A DNA stretch of 64,000 nucleotides from Hermodice carunculata (GCA_964020975.1 OZ026622.1:88273687-88337686), one strand, 5' to 3'; positions 47,500-60,310 are shown, counted from the first letter of the stretch. The notes: generated from the sequence alone by a model not told the origin. Translations and numbers: made by a program.

Positions 47500-49500
47500 A
47501 GTCATTATTGTCTGGGTAAAATTCAAGGTGATTGGATCCACGTTGAAGCCATCAGAAAGTTCATTTAAAATGAAGACAATATACCTGCAAATAAACATGA
47601 AATTGTCAGATGCCAAATGGCCTCATGTATACACAATTTCCAAATATTGCCTCTGAATATTATGACCTGTACAAAATATTGCAAGTACAAGAAGATCTTG
47701 ATACACCCAAACCAATGTTATCTGCAACATTTGTGGTGATCTGAGTCAAAGTTTGTTAAATGAGAAATTTAGACAGCATAGTATTCTATACAGTCTTGGT
47801 TCAAATACCATTCAATTAAGCGAAATAAATTTTGCAAGCACTCATCTCATTAGGCAATTATTAGTTTTTTATTATTATTCGACACAGATAATTATGAATT
47901 TTAATTCAAAACGTCTTGTCCAACATCGCAAAATTATCAGCAATATACTTTCAAAGCCGCTGATCCCAACGTTGTTAACTAGAAGGACAACTTACACGCC
48001 TGGGAAATTAACTTCCGAATGTAGAAACTCACTCGGTAACATTTCAGTTTCTTCCGTCTCTTTCCAAGATCGACCTTGCTGACGGATTGTCTGATTTGCC
48101 TCATAAGGAGCGCTTTTCTGAAATACCAAACTATTCAACGACATAAAAAATTGCTGAGGCAAATGTTTGTTATCATTCTACACTTGAGTGACAGCATGCA
48201 CTCGCACTGACAGGCACTCATCAAGGATCTGGAATTTTATGTTTTTGTTGTTTCTTTTGTTTCAGTGTTTCAAATACATACCACAAACAGAATTTCACTA
48301 ATATAAAATGAGTATTAAATCATGCAAATTAGTCAAGTTTGGCCGGAGTGTATGTGGACATCATTCTGACCTACACGTTTTGCATTTATGCGTGTTGTTT
48401 GTGTTCTTTTTGTCCCGGTGTGCAACAGGTGGTTGTAGAATCTTTCTTGATGGGGAAAATCTGTTTTGAGCGTGAAGAACCTGGTATTGACATTTTAGAC
48501 ACTAAAAACCTCCATGTTCCGGAGAAAACCCAGGGTAATAAGATGCTTCCTTCTCATATATATGTATTTCATTCAGTTGTGTATTCAAATTCTCGCTGAA
48601 TAGTTATACCTTTTAATAACTTAACTACATATGAGCATCAGTGTCTCTATCCATATTCCCTAGTAATTAAGCAACAAACTTCCTCCATTTTTTTGTTTTT
48701 TATATAAATCTCCCCAAACGTACTGTCTGTAGGAATTGAAAGTCAGGGGTCAATATATCGATTTTATTCCGTAGCAAGTCTAAGAAGATCTGATTGGCAA
48801 GTTCGACCAAGGGAATGACTGTGATGCATCCACACTGTATATTGCGTGACCGCGATGGGCCGGTCTGCTATGCCAGTGCCAGACCAAAGGTTAGAGACAA
48901 CTTTTACTCATAAAAATAAAGGTTCTTGAAGGTTCTTTGAAGAGTGTTAAAAGATTACTGATTGCTTCTGCGTCCTTTGTGTAGATATACTTGTACCACT
49001 TCAAAAGTTGCTTTTAAGTTTATTTTTGGCCCCTTTCCTTACTTGACATTCATACTATAATAAAATCTGGTACGGCTTCAAGATTCAATCTCACAACAAC
49101 GAAGTCTCGCAAATCATGGATAATGATTGGTCAAAAGTCCAAGTTGACCCTTGATCCAGTGAGATTTGGCAAGGTTGAAAACATTTGGCAAGATTGAGCT
49201 GTGAGTCATTATGGTCCAACCCCGAACCAGAACTGAATATAAAGTGGAATGCCAACTTGATGCTATATTAAAAAAAGGATATTTTGCTTCTGGATGTACT
49301 TTGGTCACAGCCGCCAGGGACAATTAATGTAACATTTCTTATGTATGTCTCCATGAATTCATTTAGTCAGTATAAAGACTAATTGACAAACAAACAGATA
49401 AGGATGCAAATCAACCAAGTCATCCAGATCCACACAAGCAGTCAGACGTCTGCAACACTCCTGTCTATACACTTTTACACACACAGAATTATGTGCACAT
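47500..49500. other. unassigned stretch
   Basis: No recognised coding similarity, array or hairpin. The open frames at 47753-48082 and 48339-48599 (+) have no motif. Confidence 0.4.
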
Positions 49501-49501
49501 A

Positions 49502-50744
49502 CAAGGGCTGGCTGGAAAGTTCTAAGCCTAAGTGGGATATCTCGATCAGATTGAAACAACCTTTTGCCACCAACGAGTACAATCATTTAAAGAATCATAG
49601 ACATAAGAACTGCAACTGTAGTACTGTGTGATTTGTGTCTTTGTACCAAACCATCTTGTGAACCTACCCATTGAAATCACCAGAAACTGACAAAACTGGC
49701 TATAAGGCAGTCATCAAGTACCTGCAACTGAAAATGCTGACTCCAACACAGACACAGGCCAACATGGTCTCCACTTTAGGGGATGATGCCCCTTCCTTTT
49801 ACACTGTTAAGAAGTGGGTTGCGGAATTCAAGCATAGCAGAGAGAGCTTTGTCGATGACATGCGTGCAGGAAGGCCTTTAACAGCAACCATTCCTGAAAA
49901 CATTATCTGGGTGCATGACATGGTGATGGCTGATCGATGATTGACCACTCGACATATTGCTAGTGTTGTTGGCATCTCTCATGACAGGGTTTAGCACATT
50001 ATCACCAAGGATTTGGGAATGACAAAAGTTCCTGCAAGATGGGTTTCAAGCTCTTGGCAGATTCCTGGCATCCCATGACAATTTATGCCGTTTTGAAGCA
50101 GATCCTGATGATTTTTTGGCCCAGTTTGTAACCACGGATGAAACCTGGACTTATCACTTTGAACAAGAAACCAAAATTCAGTCTAACCAATGGAAGCATC
50201 CAGAATCACCCCCCCCCCCCAAAAAAGCCAAGTCGCTTCCTTCTGCTGCAAAGGTGGTGGATTCAGTCTTTTGGGATTCCAATGGTATTCTGCTGATTGA
50301 CTATCTTGAAAAAGGCCAGACTATCAATGGAAAATATAATGCTGACCCACTGAGATAGTTTAGTGATGCTATCAAAGCTAAGCAATGGGGAATGCTCACT
50401 AAAGGAGTCTTGTTCCACCAAGACAATACTCCTGTTCACAAATCAATGGTTGCCATATCAGCGATCCATGATTGTGGCTTGGAGCTCACTGAACCCCCCC
50501 CCCCATTCATTTGATTTAGCGCCGTCAGCCATTTTCCTAGTAATGATGACGTCATTTCCGCTATGAATGATCCCCTTTTAAGTGTGGCTAAAGAAAATTT
50601 CTTCTTGACCAGCATCCAGGCCTTGCAGCATCACTGGCAAAAGTGTGTAAACGTGGAAGGGGACTATGTAGAGAAATAAATGAACAGCATCAACTTTGTA
50701 CGGGTCTTTGACAGCTAGGCTTAGAACTTTTCAGCCGGCCCTCG
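49502..50744 (+). mobile_element. mariner DNA transposon, complete ends, inactive
   Basis: Length 1243 bp, normal for mariner. Inverted ends of about 29 bp: the left starts CAAGGGCTGGCTGGAAAGTT and the right read inward CGAGGGCCGGCTGAAAAGTT, both continuing CTAAGCCTA. TA dinucleotides flank both ends (49500-49501 and 50745-50746), the usual mariner target duplication. The interior encodes a transposase remnant on the + strand. Confidence 0.95.
49671..50566 (+). pseudogene. mariner transposase (DD34D type), frameshifted
   Basis: Pieces in order: AVIKYLQLKMLTPTQTQANM with STLGDDAPSFYTVKKWVAEF and SGRP-like AGRPLTA (DNA-binding part, 49690-49890), then HDMVMADR and TTRHIASVVGISHDRV after an in-frame TGA (about 49915-49990), TTDETWTYHFEQETK (first catalytic D, about 50130-50180), FWDSNGILLIDYLEKGQTI (about 50270-50325), and LFHQDNTPVHKS (second catalytic D, about 50405-50445). 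After a C11 run (50494-50504) the frame changes to DLAPSAIF, where the third catalytic Asp (normally A-P-S-D) is Ala. Another C12 run at 50209-50220 sits in the S-P-P-P-K-K-A-K segment. The start codon context appears altered (TTG where ATG is expected). Not functional. Confidence 0.93.
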
Positions 50745-50759
50745 TATATATGGAAATAA

Positions 50760-52200
50760 ATAAGCATGCACACATCAACCGATACGTACACAGACCAACC
50801 CTTCAATCTTTAGCAAAACAGGCTATTTACGTTAACTCTGTTTCTACCTATGTTTTCATGATGTCTTATCAAGGAGCTTGTGAAGCTTTTTCGGTCAATC
50901 ACACCATACTTCAAGTATGCCAGTTCATATCAACCACAAGGAATCTTATACATATCTTTAGGGGTCTAAGTTACCTGCTATGTGCAGTGCGAGGCCAGGA
51001 GTGAAAATGAATGTGCTAATCATTTGCAACTTTTATGTATGATTTTTTTGAGAATATAAGTAACCTACGCAATTAAAAACTATTTGGTGCAAAATGGAAA
51101 CCAAGCTGACATTCAAACCCGAAAAGGTCCAAGATTTTAAGTAATTATTACAGTCTTTGAGCTAATTCAAAGGGTCCATCCCAAGGTTTAATTCCAAATC
51201 ATTGGAATTCATAATATTTCGCCCGCTCTTATTTTCGCTTCTATTGCCGATGCCTCAAAACTGTGAAATTAAGAACACATTGAACATGTTTAGCACAGCA
51301 TTGATAGGAAATATGAATAAAATAATGAATTTAAAGTCTCAATCAAATTTCCAAAATGCCACATCCTTGAAAACTAATACCCACTAAAATAAATGTATTC
51401 ACAATAGTAAGAAAATTCGATCTTTCCAAAATATATTATAAATCTTTAGAACCCAATAGGTACAATTCAACAGCTTTTTGTATTTCCTTAAACCATTTAT
51501 ATATCTTTTCACTTTTTTGAGAGGTAACCTACAAATATTCAGTTCAAGATTTGAGTTCTCCCAGAGACGCGGAACGTGCAAGGAGAAACTGCTGCAGCTG
51601 AAATGACTGGTCGACTGTGTGCACTACGGCGGGCGCAATATAGACAACTTGGAATATCATGATTGATAATGATATGTTCACAATGAACAAATTATCCGAT
51701 GCAGAACGAAATTAGTTCTGTGTCCATTCTTTCAACTGGGCCAGCTGAATACAGACATGCAAGTTGACAGACATGTCGCCTGGATATGCTTCATTCCTCT
51801 TCAAGTCACGCAGCTTATCTGGTGTCCAGGGCACACAGATGGCCTTTTGTATGCACCAGCACACCCAACATGGCACGGTGGTTTGTATGATACGGTGGCT
51901 TCCGAAATGAAGTCGATGGCTGGATACATCAGTACATCTCCTAACCATTCACTGAAATTGAGCTCAAATGATCCCACTCACACTGGCTGGGGAACACGAT
52001 TGATGATGAACAGAGACTAATTGCATTGTTATGGTCCAAAATAATTGTTATAACATGAACTTTTGCAGTGCTAACTGCAACTGAAGTCGAACTACTTAAC
52101 AATGCACTGCTCTGAATTATATTAAGGGTCCTATAGATCCATGTTCCTTGTAAAAAAACCTTACATTCCAGTGCCAGCATGCCTGAAGTTACATAGAATA
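50760..52200. other. unassigned stretch
   Basis: No element ends or domains seen. An interval open on both strands at about 51712-52020 reads (+) with WCPGHTDGLLYAPAHPT; it might be a host exon but has no recognised family and no clear splice sites. Confidence 0.35.
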
Positions 52201-52210
52201 GCATAGAATC

Positions 52211-52280
52211 GTATCAACAGCTTTCCTTTTCGTGCTTTGAAAGCATTGCGTCCAAAGCTCGCAAGGAAAGCTGTTGATAT
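52211..52280. repeat. short hairpin, family copy 1 (ATCAACAGCTTTCCTT arms)
   Basis: Arms atcaacagctttcctt (52213-52228) and aaggaaagctgttgat (52263-52278) are perfect inverted repeats. The inner parts (gtgctttg and ccaaagctc) also pair. It shares its arm with two other hairpins near 60.3 and 62.1 kb. Confidence 0.85.
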
Positions 52281-52406
52281 GGTCCAAAATGTGGCACATA
52301 ATGAGTTACTAATTTTATTTCAAGTAATTGGTGATTCAATGCGATTTAGAAGTTTCATTTCTACAACTCTGTAAACCAGCCATGCCTCATGTATTTAATT
52401 TTGATA

Positions 52407-52410
<4 letters not shown>

Positions 52411-52484
<74 letters not shown>
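52411..52484 (+). repeat. (CT)n microsatellite
   Basis: About 37 CT units; on the minus strand this gives the E-R repeat in open frames, an artefact. Confidence 0.97.
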
Positions 52485-52488
<4 letters not shown>

Positions 52489-52499
52489 CCTCCACAGGT

Positions 52500-54230
52500 A
52501 GATAAAAACATTTTCCAGACATAAAGTAAAAATGCTGAGTCATCAATAATGTCATGTCCCTGGTACACATGATAAAAACAATAATTTTGGCAAGTGCACG
52601 TATTTTTGAATTCATAAATTGTCATTTTCATAAGTCTTTTTATTTCAAATTATGAACAACTAAATGCAGGCGGTCCCATGATCTAGCACGGCTGGAATAA
52701 ATACTCGGGTCAGCTGGCTGCTCATATCACAGGAAAGGTTCTGGAGCAAAGTAAATTTGATAAGAGTAAGGCTCATCAAAACAAGATTTTATCTTTCATT
52801 AATCCCATGTTGTCTCATCACTGATTTATTTCTGGGTATATTCATTTTACAACTTGCCCCCTCCCCATGTGTCCATTTAAAAAAAATCTTTTGGGTCATT
52901 CTATGCCTTCATGTTTCATTTTGATGGTTTAAATGATACGACACATGCATGTTGTATTGAATTCATCTTAAGGCAGCGCCCAAATCTCTATATCATGGTC
53001 ATTTCAAAATTCTAATTCAATTGTCACGGCCTTGCTCAGATACCTTTTTCAAGCAAAAAGCCAAGCGACTCCAAGAAAAAAAAAGCCCCCCCCCCCCCCA
53101 CAATAATTCAAGGGACTGTCAAGCCATATCTACATGTTGATGATTAAATTGCAACACATATTACTTTTGTACATCGCCGACACCAGAAAAAGAACACGTA
53201 CACTTTGATACCCTGTTAAATGGATCTGTTGATTTGCACGTCTCCAGAAATGTTACCCAAAGTATCATACAATAGAGCGGCCATCAGTGTTTTAAAAGTC
53301 ACGATAACGATGTATGCCCTCAGATAATAAGAGTAAAGTTTTGTAAAACATGTCATAAGTCATATATTCTTGAAGCTACCAATGTGTCCCATGAGGCAAG
53401 ACACTCTGGTGAGGGTAGTGGGAGCCATACAATGTTCCTGTACGTAGTCAAGTTATATCTTGCATCATCCTTTCCAACTGGATTATGATTGGGGGAAAAT
53501 TCAATTTTATATCTCTGTTTGTAATGTCAGGGGATACATCATAAAATTCGTGATTGTGCACGATATTTAGTTACATGCAGTTTTTACATGACCCAATAGT
53601 AAATGAAACTTTGAACAGCAATAGAAACAAATTAACCCAGATTCTCAAGTGGATTATAGAAGTAAATCAATAGTTAAGATATCAAAATAGCACATACATG
53701 ACTATGTCGAGCTGTGAATACAATTTATCAGGGCTTCTTGCAGCTGACATCCCCTCACTTATAGGCTTATGAAGACGACTTTATGCAAAACTCCCCCTAT
53801 ATGTACAATTGCAGTTCCACCCATGCCTGACAGTTTGCCATATCGCAGACACGAAACTTTCTTCTAGGAGAAAGGTTGCTGTTCTGGTCAACCCCCCTCC
53901 CCCCCCTCAAAAAATACCCCCAGCATCCACCCACCCCTCCTCGTCAACATAAGGTATGTGTGTAAGGATGTGTGAGTTGATTTTATCCAGTAATTATCGC
54001 TGTCTCACCTAGAAAATCTGGATAATACAGATATGGTAATACTGGATGGATAACCCTGTCCATGTCACTAACGTGCAAAGGTTACACAGAACTACTACTA
54101 GTACTTCTCCCCCATAACTGTTTCAATCTGGCGTAGCTCCCAAAAATACGATCCCTCAGTTGAGTAGTCACAATAACCTTAATCTAGTAACATACAATTA
54201 CTACATGATCATAAGATAAATACTGAAAAG
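52500..54230. other. unassigned stretch
   Basis: Holds a C14 run (53086-53099) and a C-rich patch (about 53889-53930). No coding similarity or paired repeats recognised. Confidence 0.4.
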
Positions 54231-54235
54231 AGGCT

Positions 54236-56600
54236 TTATAAAGCCACTAGTGTCGGGTCCTATTAATCAAAGTCAAATACTTATTACATATTAGACAGTG
54301 CATAATGGGTGGCATGAGCTCCAGTCTTTTCTTGTGCGTTTATGTCTGGTCTGTTTTTAACTTCGCTGTCTTTCCACAAAAAGTCTAATTTCTTTTCAAA
54401 ATATTTCACAGTATTAGCATTTACATCTTCATCAGGCAAATTGCTCCACTGGTCTTTTATTCTCAATCCAAAATAATATTTTCTAACATCTAATTTAGAC
54501 CTCCTCTTAAAAATTTTATACCTGTGATCTCTTATTGTAGATTGCTGCTGGTGAAGAAGACCCTCAGTCACAGTTTTGTCGTATATTCCTTTGACTTTCT
54601 TAAAAGTTTCAATCATGTCACCGCTATACTTTCTATATGCAAGTGTCGGTAGTTTTGTCAATCGTTCTTCATATGTTAAGTTTGAATAACCAGGCAAGGG
54701 CTTTGTAGCCCTTTGTTGTACATTTTCTATAGGTGTGATTTGCTTCTTCATGTGCGGATTCCATATTGCATTGGCGTTTTCCAGATGGGGTCTCACTAGT
54801 GATTTAGTAATAATAAACAAAATTCCGCGTCTAAGTACTCCGTAGTTTGAGGTATGATTCCCATAATAGAATTCGCTTTATTCACTGTACATGACACATG
54901 CTTCTCAAATGACAACTTATTATCTATAATAATTCCTAGGTCTTTTATTTCCTCAGATACTTGAAGTGTATGTCCATCCATTGTGTAGGTCCCATTTGGT
55001 ACATCTTTGTTCCCTATTCTCATAGCTTTGCATTCAACCAGATGAATTTTTAATAGAGTCATCTGTCCATTCCAACATTCTGTTTGCATCACTTTGAAGT
55101 TGAAGGCAATAATTTTTTTCAAAAATACCCCTGAAAATTTTAATGTCATCTGCAAACAGATATATCTCTGAATCTACCGAGGTATCTGCCAATGTATTGA
55201 TGTATATAACAAAGAGTATTGGTCCTAAAACAGATTCCTGTGGTATTCCGCTTAGGAATTCATGCCAATCTGAGGCCGTTCCACTTACCATTACTCTTTG
55301 TGTATGCTGCTTTAAGAAGTATTTGGTCCAAACTGTTATATAATCTGGAAATCCACAATATTTGAGCACTGAAATTAGTCTTCTGTGGGGGACTTCAAAG
55401 GCTTTCATGAAATCACAGTATATGATGTCCACACGCCCTCCCTTATCTAAAATCCATACTACTAGCTACTGAATAGTGAGTTCTTCATAATAATTACAAT
55501 TGAATCCCTCACTAAGGACTCAAGAACTTTGCACACAATTCCCGATAAGCTGGCAGGTTTGTAATTTCCTGGTTAATGTCTGTCACATTTTCTTTAATAA
55601 AAAAAGCCTGTGATATTCGCTTCCTTCCATGACGGTGGCACTATTCCAGTTCTTACAGAAGTATTAAAGACATAGGTAAGGGGTTGTGCAATGTTATGCT
55701 GACTTCCCGTAGAATTCTTAGATGTATTCCATCTGGTCCTGGAGTTTTTGTCACTTTAAGCTTTTGAAGTTGCTATAGTACCATGTCTTCATTTATAGTT
55801 GAATTTTCTTGTAATTTCAGGCCTATGTAGAAGTTCCCAAATTCCACCAGGTTGTCTGGTAGAAACTGCAGAGAAAAATCCTGCTAATGTATCTGCCTTT
55901 TCCTTGTTATCTGTTGTCAAAATATTGCCATCTGTGTTATATCCTTTATACAAATCTGGTATTTTCTAATCTATTTTAGTCTTAGAATTTACATACTTCC
56001 AGAACTTCTTGGGATTGAGCTCGCTTCTTTAGCAATATTCTTCTCATATAGCTTAGTCATTTTCCTAGTAAGTCGCCTAATTTGATTTCTTCAATGACAA
56101 TACTCAAGATAAGTTTAGCCATCTTGGGTTTCGGTGTATCGTTTCCACAGTTTATGTTTCTTCTTTATTTTTGCAATAGTTTTCTTGTCCAATGGTTTAG
56201 AGTACTTTTTTTCCTGGCCTTATCTTCTTTTGCGGTACAGATTTAAACTGAGCATCCTTTATTTTATCCGTGAATACATCCCATTGTTTGATCACATCAT
56301 CTGTGCATTTATCAAATAAATCTGTCCAGTTACAACTTAATTATTTATTTTTTCATTATCACCTTTGTCATAAGACCAGGAAACCTTTGTTTCTTCCGTG
56401 TGATGTACGCATACTGGTGTAGTTATTAAAACGCAATGATCAATGGCTCCTAGTGGTGACGTCACAATGGTGTTGTCAATCATATGTTCTTCATTAGTGA
56501 ATACTAGATCAAGAACTGTTGGCCTATCAGTACCTCGCCCTCTAGTAGGAAAGTTGATATGTTGATACAAGTAGTTGTCTCTGATGCATTCAATATATTT
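54236..56600 (-). mobile_element. LINE: end of endonuclease, reverse transcriptase, C-terminal domain
   Basis: On the minus strand, from about 56600 down: HINFPTRGRGTDRPTVLDLV and a P-L-G-A-I-D-H box (end of the endonuclease), TPGPDGIHLRILRE (about 55705-55745, pre-RT), DIIYCDFMKAFEVPHRRL (motif A, about 55375-55430), GIPQESVLGPILFVIYINTL (about 55200-55260), YLFADDIKIF (motif C with the ADD triad, about 55130-55165) and GHTLQVSEEIKDLGIIIDNK. The C-terminal part has LVRPHLENANAIWNPHMKKQ (about 54740-54800) and KYYFGLRIKDQWSNLPDEDV (about 54420-54480). CR1/L2-type. It is 5'-truncated within the endonuclease. At least two frame changes fall between the RT core and the end, plus more in the linker, so it is inactive. 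It abuts the Tc1-like remnant. Confidence 0.9.
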
Positions 56601-56604
56601 AAAT

Positions 56605-57800
56605 TCCTCACTTCAGCAGGTGTGACCACCATGTTTCTTCAAGCAAACCTGGACCCTCGACCTTTGGCATGCTGCTGGTGACCTTGGCTATATCAGCCTA
56701 GGGCATTTGGTTTTGCTGGTCTGTGAGCCACTGTACCAGTCAGTTCAGGGTGGAGTGTTGGAATCCCGAACTCGACGGCCATGCACATCCCATCAATGGG
56801 GACAGGTGAGGACATCAGGCTGGCCATGGCAACATTTTGGATGTTGTGTTGCTGGAGATACTGTATGCTGACTTGTGCAGTGTGTGGCTCTGCATTGTTT
56901 TGCTGGAACCATAGCCCAGGATGTTGCTGGAACCAGTTGGCAACTGTTGACAGGATATCATCCACATAGCCTTGGTATGTCATAATCCCATTTACCCTAA
57001 TAAGCTCTGCTCTTCCTGTCGCCATGATTGCCCCCCAGATGATGCTGCTGCCTCCTCCAGAGCGGTCATGTTCCACCATGCATCCATCCACAAATCTCTC
57101 TGAAGGCATACCTGTGCCTAGCCCATATTCTGCCATCATGAAATTGAGGCAAAATCGAAACTCATCCAACCACATCACCCTCCTCCACTGATTTCGTGTC
57201 CAGTCAGTATGTTCCTGACGCCACTGTATCCATGCAGCCATGTGTGCAGGACTGACAGGGATGTGGATAGCAGCTAGGGTGCTATGACCTTCCTCAATTT
57301 GTCTGACACCAGTCTCCTGTTGATTGTGTGCTGTGCTGCTGCAATGTTGCAGGCCTGGTGCCACTGCTGACAAAACCTTTCCACTGAAAGGAACCTCTGT
57401 CTCTTCATGTAATGCACCAGGTATTGGTCCTCCATCCCATCTCAAAGTCTTGGTCTTCCAGATCCGGCTTTCCTCATGCTTCCTTGTTTCTAGAAAACAG
57501 CCCAACCATCTCTGTACCACTGACCTGGAATACTCCATTCTCCTCGCAACCTTACATCGGCAAAGACCAGCCTCCAACATGCCAATGATCCTGCCTCTAC
57601 CAAATTCAGAGAGCTCGGAGTAACCCGTACACCATGACATTATGGATTCACATTGATCTCTGGTTTGCCAGTGGCCCCTTATAAATCCCCTAGGCACCCC
57701 AATACCAGACACACTTTGCACCCTTGTGGCTCTTATCTCATTTCCCACACAGTCAGTGTGACACTCGTATATTCTGCACAAACTAAATCATATTTAGAGC
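56605..57800 (-). mobile_element. Tc1-like DNA transposon remnant
   Basis: About 1.2 kb around a Tc1-type transposase on the minus strand. Terminal inverted repeats could not be fixed; weakly similar aggtgtgaccac (about 56619) and, inverted, gagtgtcacact (about 57752-57763) are possible relics. Its lower side touches the truncated end of the LINE at about 56600. Confidence 0.7.
56693..57640 (-). pseudogene. Tc1-family transposase, open but internally frame-shifted
   Basis: From the ATG at 57640 a 315-codon frame is open, close to the 340 aa usual for Tc1. The N-terminal helix-turn-helix part is in frame (SEFGRGRIIGMLEAGLC, ARRMEYSRSVVQRWLGCF). The middle stretch, roughly 57290-57480, matches the family only in another frame (GSGRPRL, QRFLSVERFCQQWHQACNIA, INRRLVSDKLRKV). 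The main frame matches again from SPAHMAAWIQWRQEH through WRRVMWLDEFRFCLNFM (first catalytic D), IIWGAI and WFQQNNAEPHTAQVSIQYLQ. There the second catalytic Asp (normally Q-Q-D-N-A) is Asn. The frame is lost again near the normal S-P-D-L-S-P-I-E box. Compensating small insertions and deletions have left a long frame that does not encode a working enzyme. Confidence 0.9.
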
Positions 57801-57808
57801 AGCCAATG

Positions 57809-58059
57809 TTAACTCATTCCATACCAGTCCCCGATTTTTCCGTATATTTACCTAGATTTAAGACAACAATTGCATATTTAAATTCTCCATGAAAAGAGCT
57901 TTCGTTCAAGAACTAACATGCCTATAGTCTTAAGTGAGTGGTTCTGGCACTGCCTGGCAAGTCATGTTGCACCTGCCGCATGGGCAGCTGCAGCATGACT
58001 TGCCAGGCATTGCCAGAACCACTGACCAAGGCCTGTGACCATAGTATGGAATGAGTTAA
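57809..58059. mobile_element. MITE, 251 bp, with 16-bp perfect ends and internal hairpin
   Basis: Ends TTAACTCATTCCATAC (57809-57824) and GTATGGAATGAGTTAA (58044-58059) are perfect inverted repeats. If the outer TTAA is a target duplication, piggyBac-like mobilisation is possible, but the next bases are not the CCC-type usual in that family. Inside, arms of about 29 bp at 57938-57966 and 57994-58022 (gtggttctggca..., tgccagaaccac) form a second, strong hairpin. Confidence 0.8.
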
Positions 58060-58069
58060 ACCAATGGGC

Positions 58070-60300
58070 GGGGGATGGGTGCCTGGGTTTTTTGGCCTAT
58101 ACATGCATATACAAGTCAGTTTGGCTAATGAAAGCATTAGCAACAGTTTGACAATGAACAGGAGTGGAGGGTTTGCTGGTCACATTTGTATCAAACTGAT
58201 TTATAGCAAAGTTTAACAATATCTGAATTACCATTATCAATGTCCTTTATATTTCCTGTAGATTCAATCTACGGTAGAAATACATTTATTGTAATATTTC
58301 ACTTATCATAGGAATAAAATTCCAATACAAAGGCAACAGACATGTCTAAAAAATAATGCTTAATGAAGTCAGGATCTTAAGTGGGTACCATCAGACTTCT
58401 TGCAGTACCTCCTGTAGCTTTTTTTTCTTTTTTTTTTTGTGTTTCATGCATGGTCTTTCGGCTTCAGCACTGTGGGCTTCTTAGGGCTGGAGATGATGCA
58501 ATACTTTTGGATACAGAAAAATTGAGCATCCAGAGCAGGGTGGATGCAAGAGGAAGAGGAAAGTGATGACACTGATTGAAGTTTAATTCAAGTTATTATC
58601 ATAACATGGACTTGTTTTTGTCATATCTCGTGATAACTTGGCCTGATGAATGGGCATCATTATTAGATAGTCTTGCTTGCCTGCTTGTACCACTGGGACC
58701 AGTTGTGGCCTGACAAATGACACTCATTACCACAGTGGCTTGCTCTGCTTTATTCACATGAAAAACTGATGCATGAACAACTAGTTTTCAAAACATGACA
58801 CAATTTATTAGCAAAAATGTTGAAATCTACATATAATCTGTATAAAATTAGACATCAGTGTGTAAAATTCTTCTTGTTACCCATTTCACCAGTTAATTTC
58901 ATACAGAAGTAGTGGCCCGTAAAAACTAGAATCATCTCTTCCTGGGCGTGGCACAGATGAATGTGGTATAACTCAGACACACTACAACACAGGCACTTAG
59001 CGGCACTCTGAACACCTAGGTGAGAAAAGAGAGCAAGAGGGAAGAGCAAAAGCAGAATGTCCCTGTATAGAGGTCACTTCAGTCAGGTGGGCTACAGTTG
59101 TGTATTTCACTAACTTTTCATTGTACTTTGCAGCCTGACAACTTAAAAACCACTTAAAGTAGAAATACCAAGATTCTCATGGTAAATCTAAGAGTATGTG
59201 ACTTAAATGATTCTAAATATTTCATTAACCTCAAAAGTTAACAGTTGCATTTACTGTAATGTAAACAAACAATCCAAAGGGATAACACAAATGTACCAAC
59301 AAGAATTTTGTGTCTTGGGTTGTATATTTAGCTGAACACACATAAAGTTTAGAAGTGTCAGCTGTCCTATTCTTGAAACCTTACTGACAATGACACCCAA
59401 GTCAAAAGATAGCTCATTTTCCAAATTACTAGAAAGTTTTAACCAGCACAAAACAAGTGTACTTTCTAAACAGCTAGGCATAGAATGCATGTACAGTCCA
59501 TGTAATTGTACCACTTGAAAACCCTGCTACAGCGACCCATGCAAGAAAAATGTGCATGACTGAAAACTTTAAGGTTTTCAGATCCCAATGCAAAAACGGA
59601 CCAACAGATTTCAAAATCTGCAAAAACCACCAAACATCAAAAAATCTAATAATTGCAGATGCGCGAGTTCCCAGGAAACTCAGCAAAAGGGCCTTTTTGA
59701 AAGACAGTTGAATCTGTTCAACACAAGATAATTTTTATGGCCCCCTTTAAAAAAAGATGGAGGTTAAATAAACTAAAATAGACAAAAATTATTCACTTTT
59801 AAGTTCCAAGCTGCTGTTGCCTTCGTGTGCTAGATGACAGGCTACCAGTTGCCCATGGCAACAAAGGTGTTAAACTGGCAATTAACGCTTTTATACTAAT
59901 GCATGAGGCATTTTATGCACAATTTTGTTGTGAGTAAATCTCCCTTGCAGCAAACCGTTTTAAAATGAAAGTACATCTGATGAAATACCTAACATGTGAA
60001 CAGTAAGTGACAAGTAATGGTGTAAAAGGGCAACAGCTTTTGCCATTATCCCATTTCAGATATTATGAAACTAATATCTATAAATTGCATGCTACACTGA
60101 CGTAGTCACATTGCACAATTTGAAAATAAAACTCCCGTCTTTCCCCCTAACTGTGTACAGTATCTTAACAAAACAATAACTGCCATTGATTAGCTTTTTT
60201 TTCTCCAGAAAAGAGCTAAAGAATACACACAGAAAGACAGGATAATAGAACACAAAATTATCAGATCTGCTGTCAACACGATGCATGTTTCTCAAACCTC
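58070..60300. other. unassigned stretch, weak terminal-exon candidate
   Basis: On the minus strand, a possible acceptor (ttttctcacctag near 59020) is followed by about 53 open codons to a stop near 58856 (GVQSAAKCLCCSVSELYHIH...). This could be a terminal exon, but no partner exon or family is recognised. The rest is AT-rich and featureless. Confidence 0.3.
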
Positions 60301-60310
60301 TGAAGACCTG

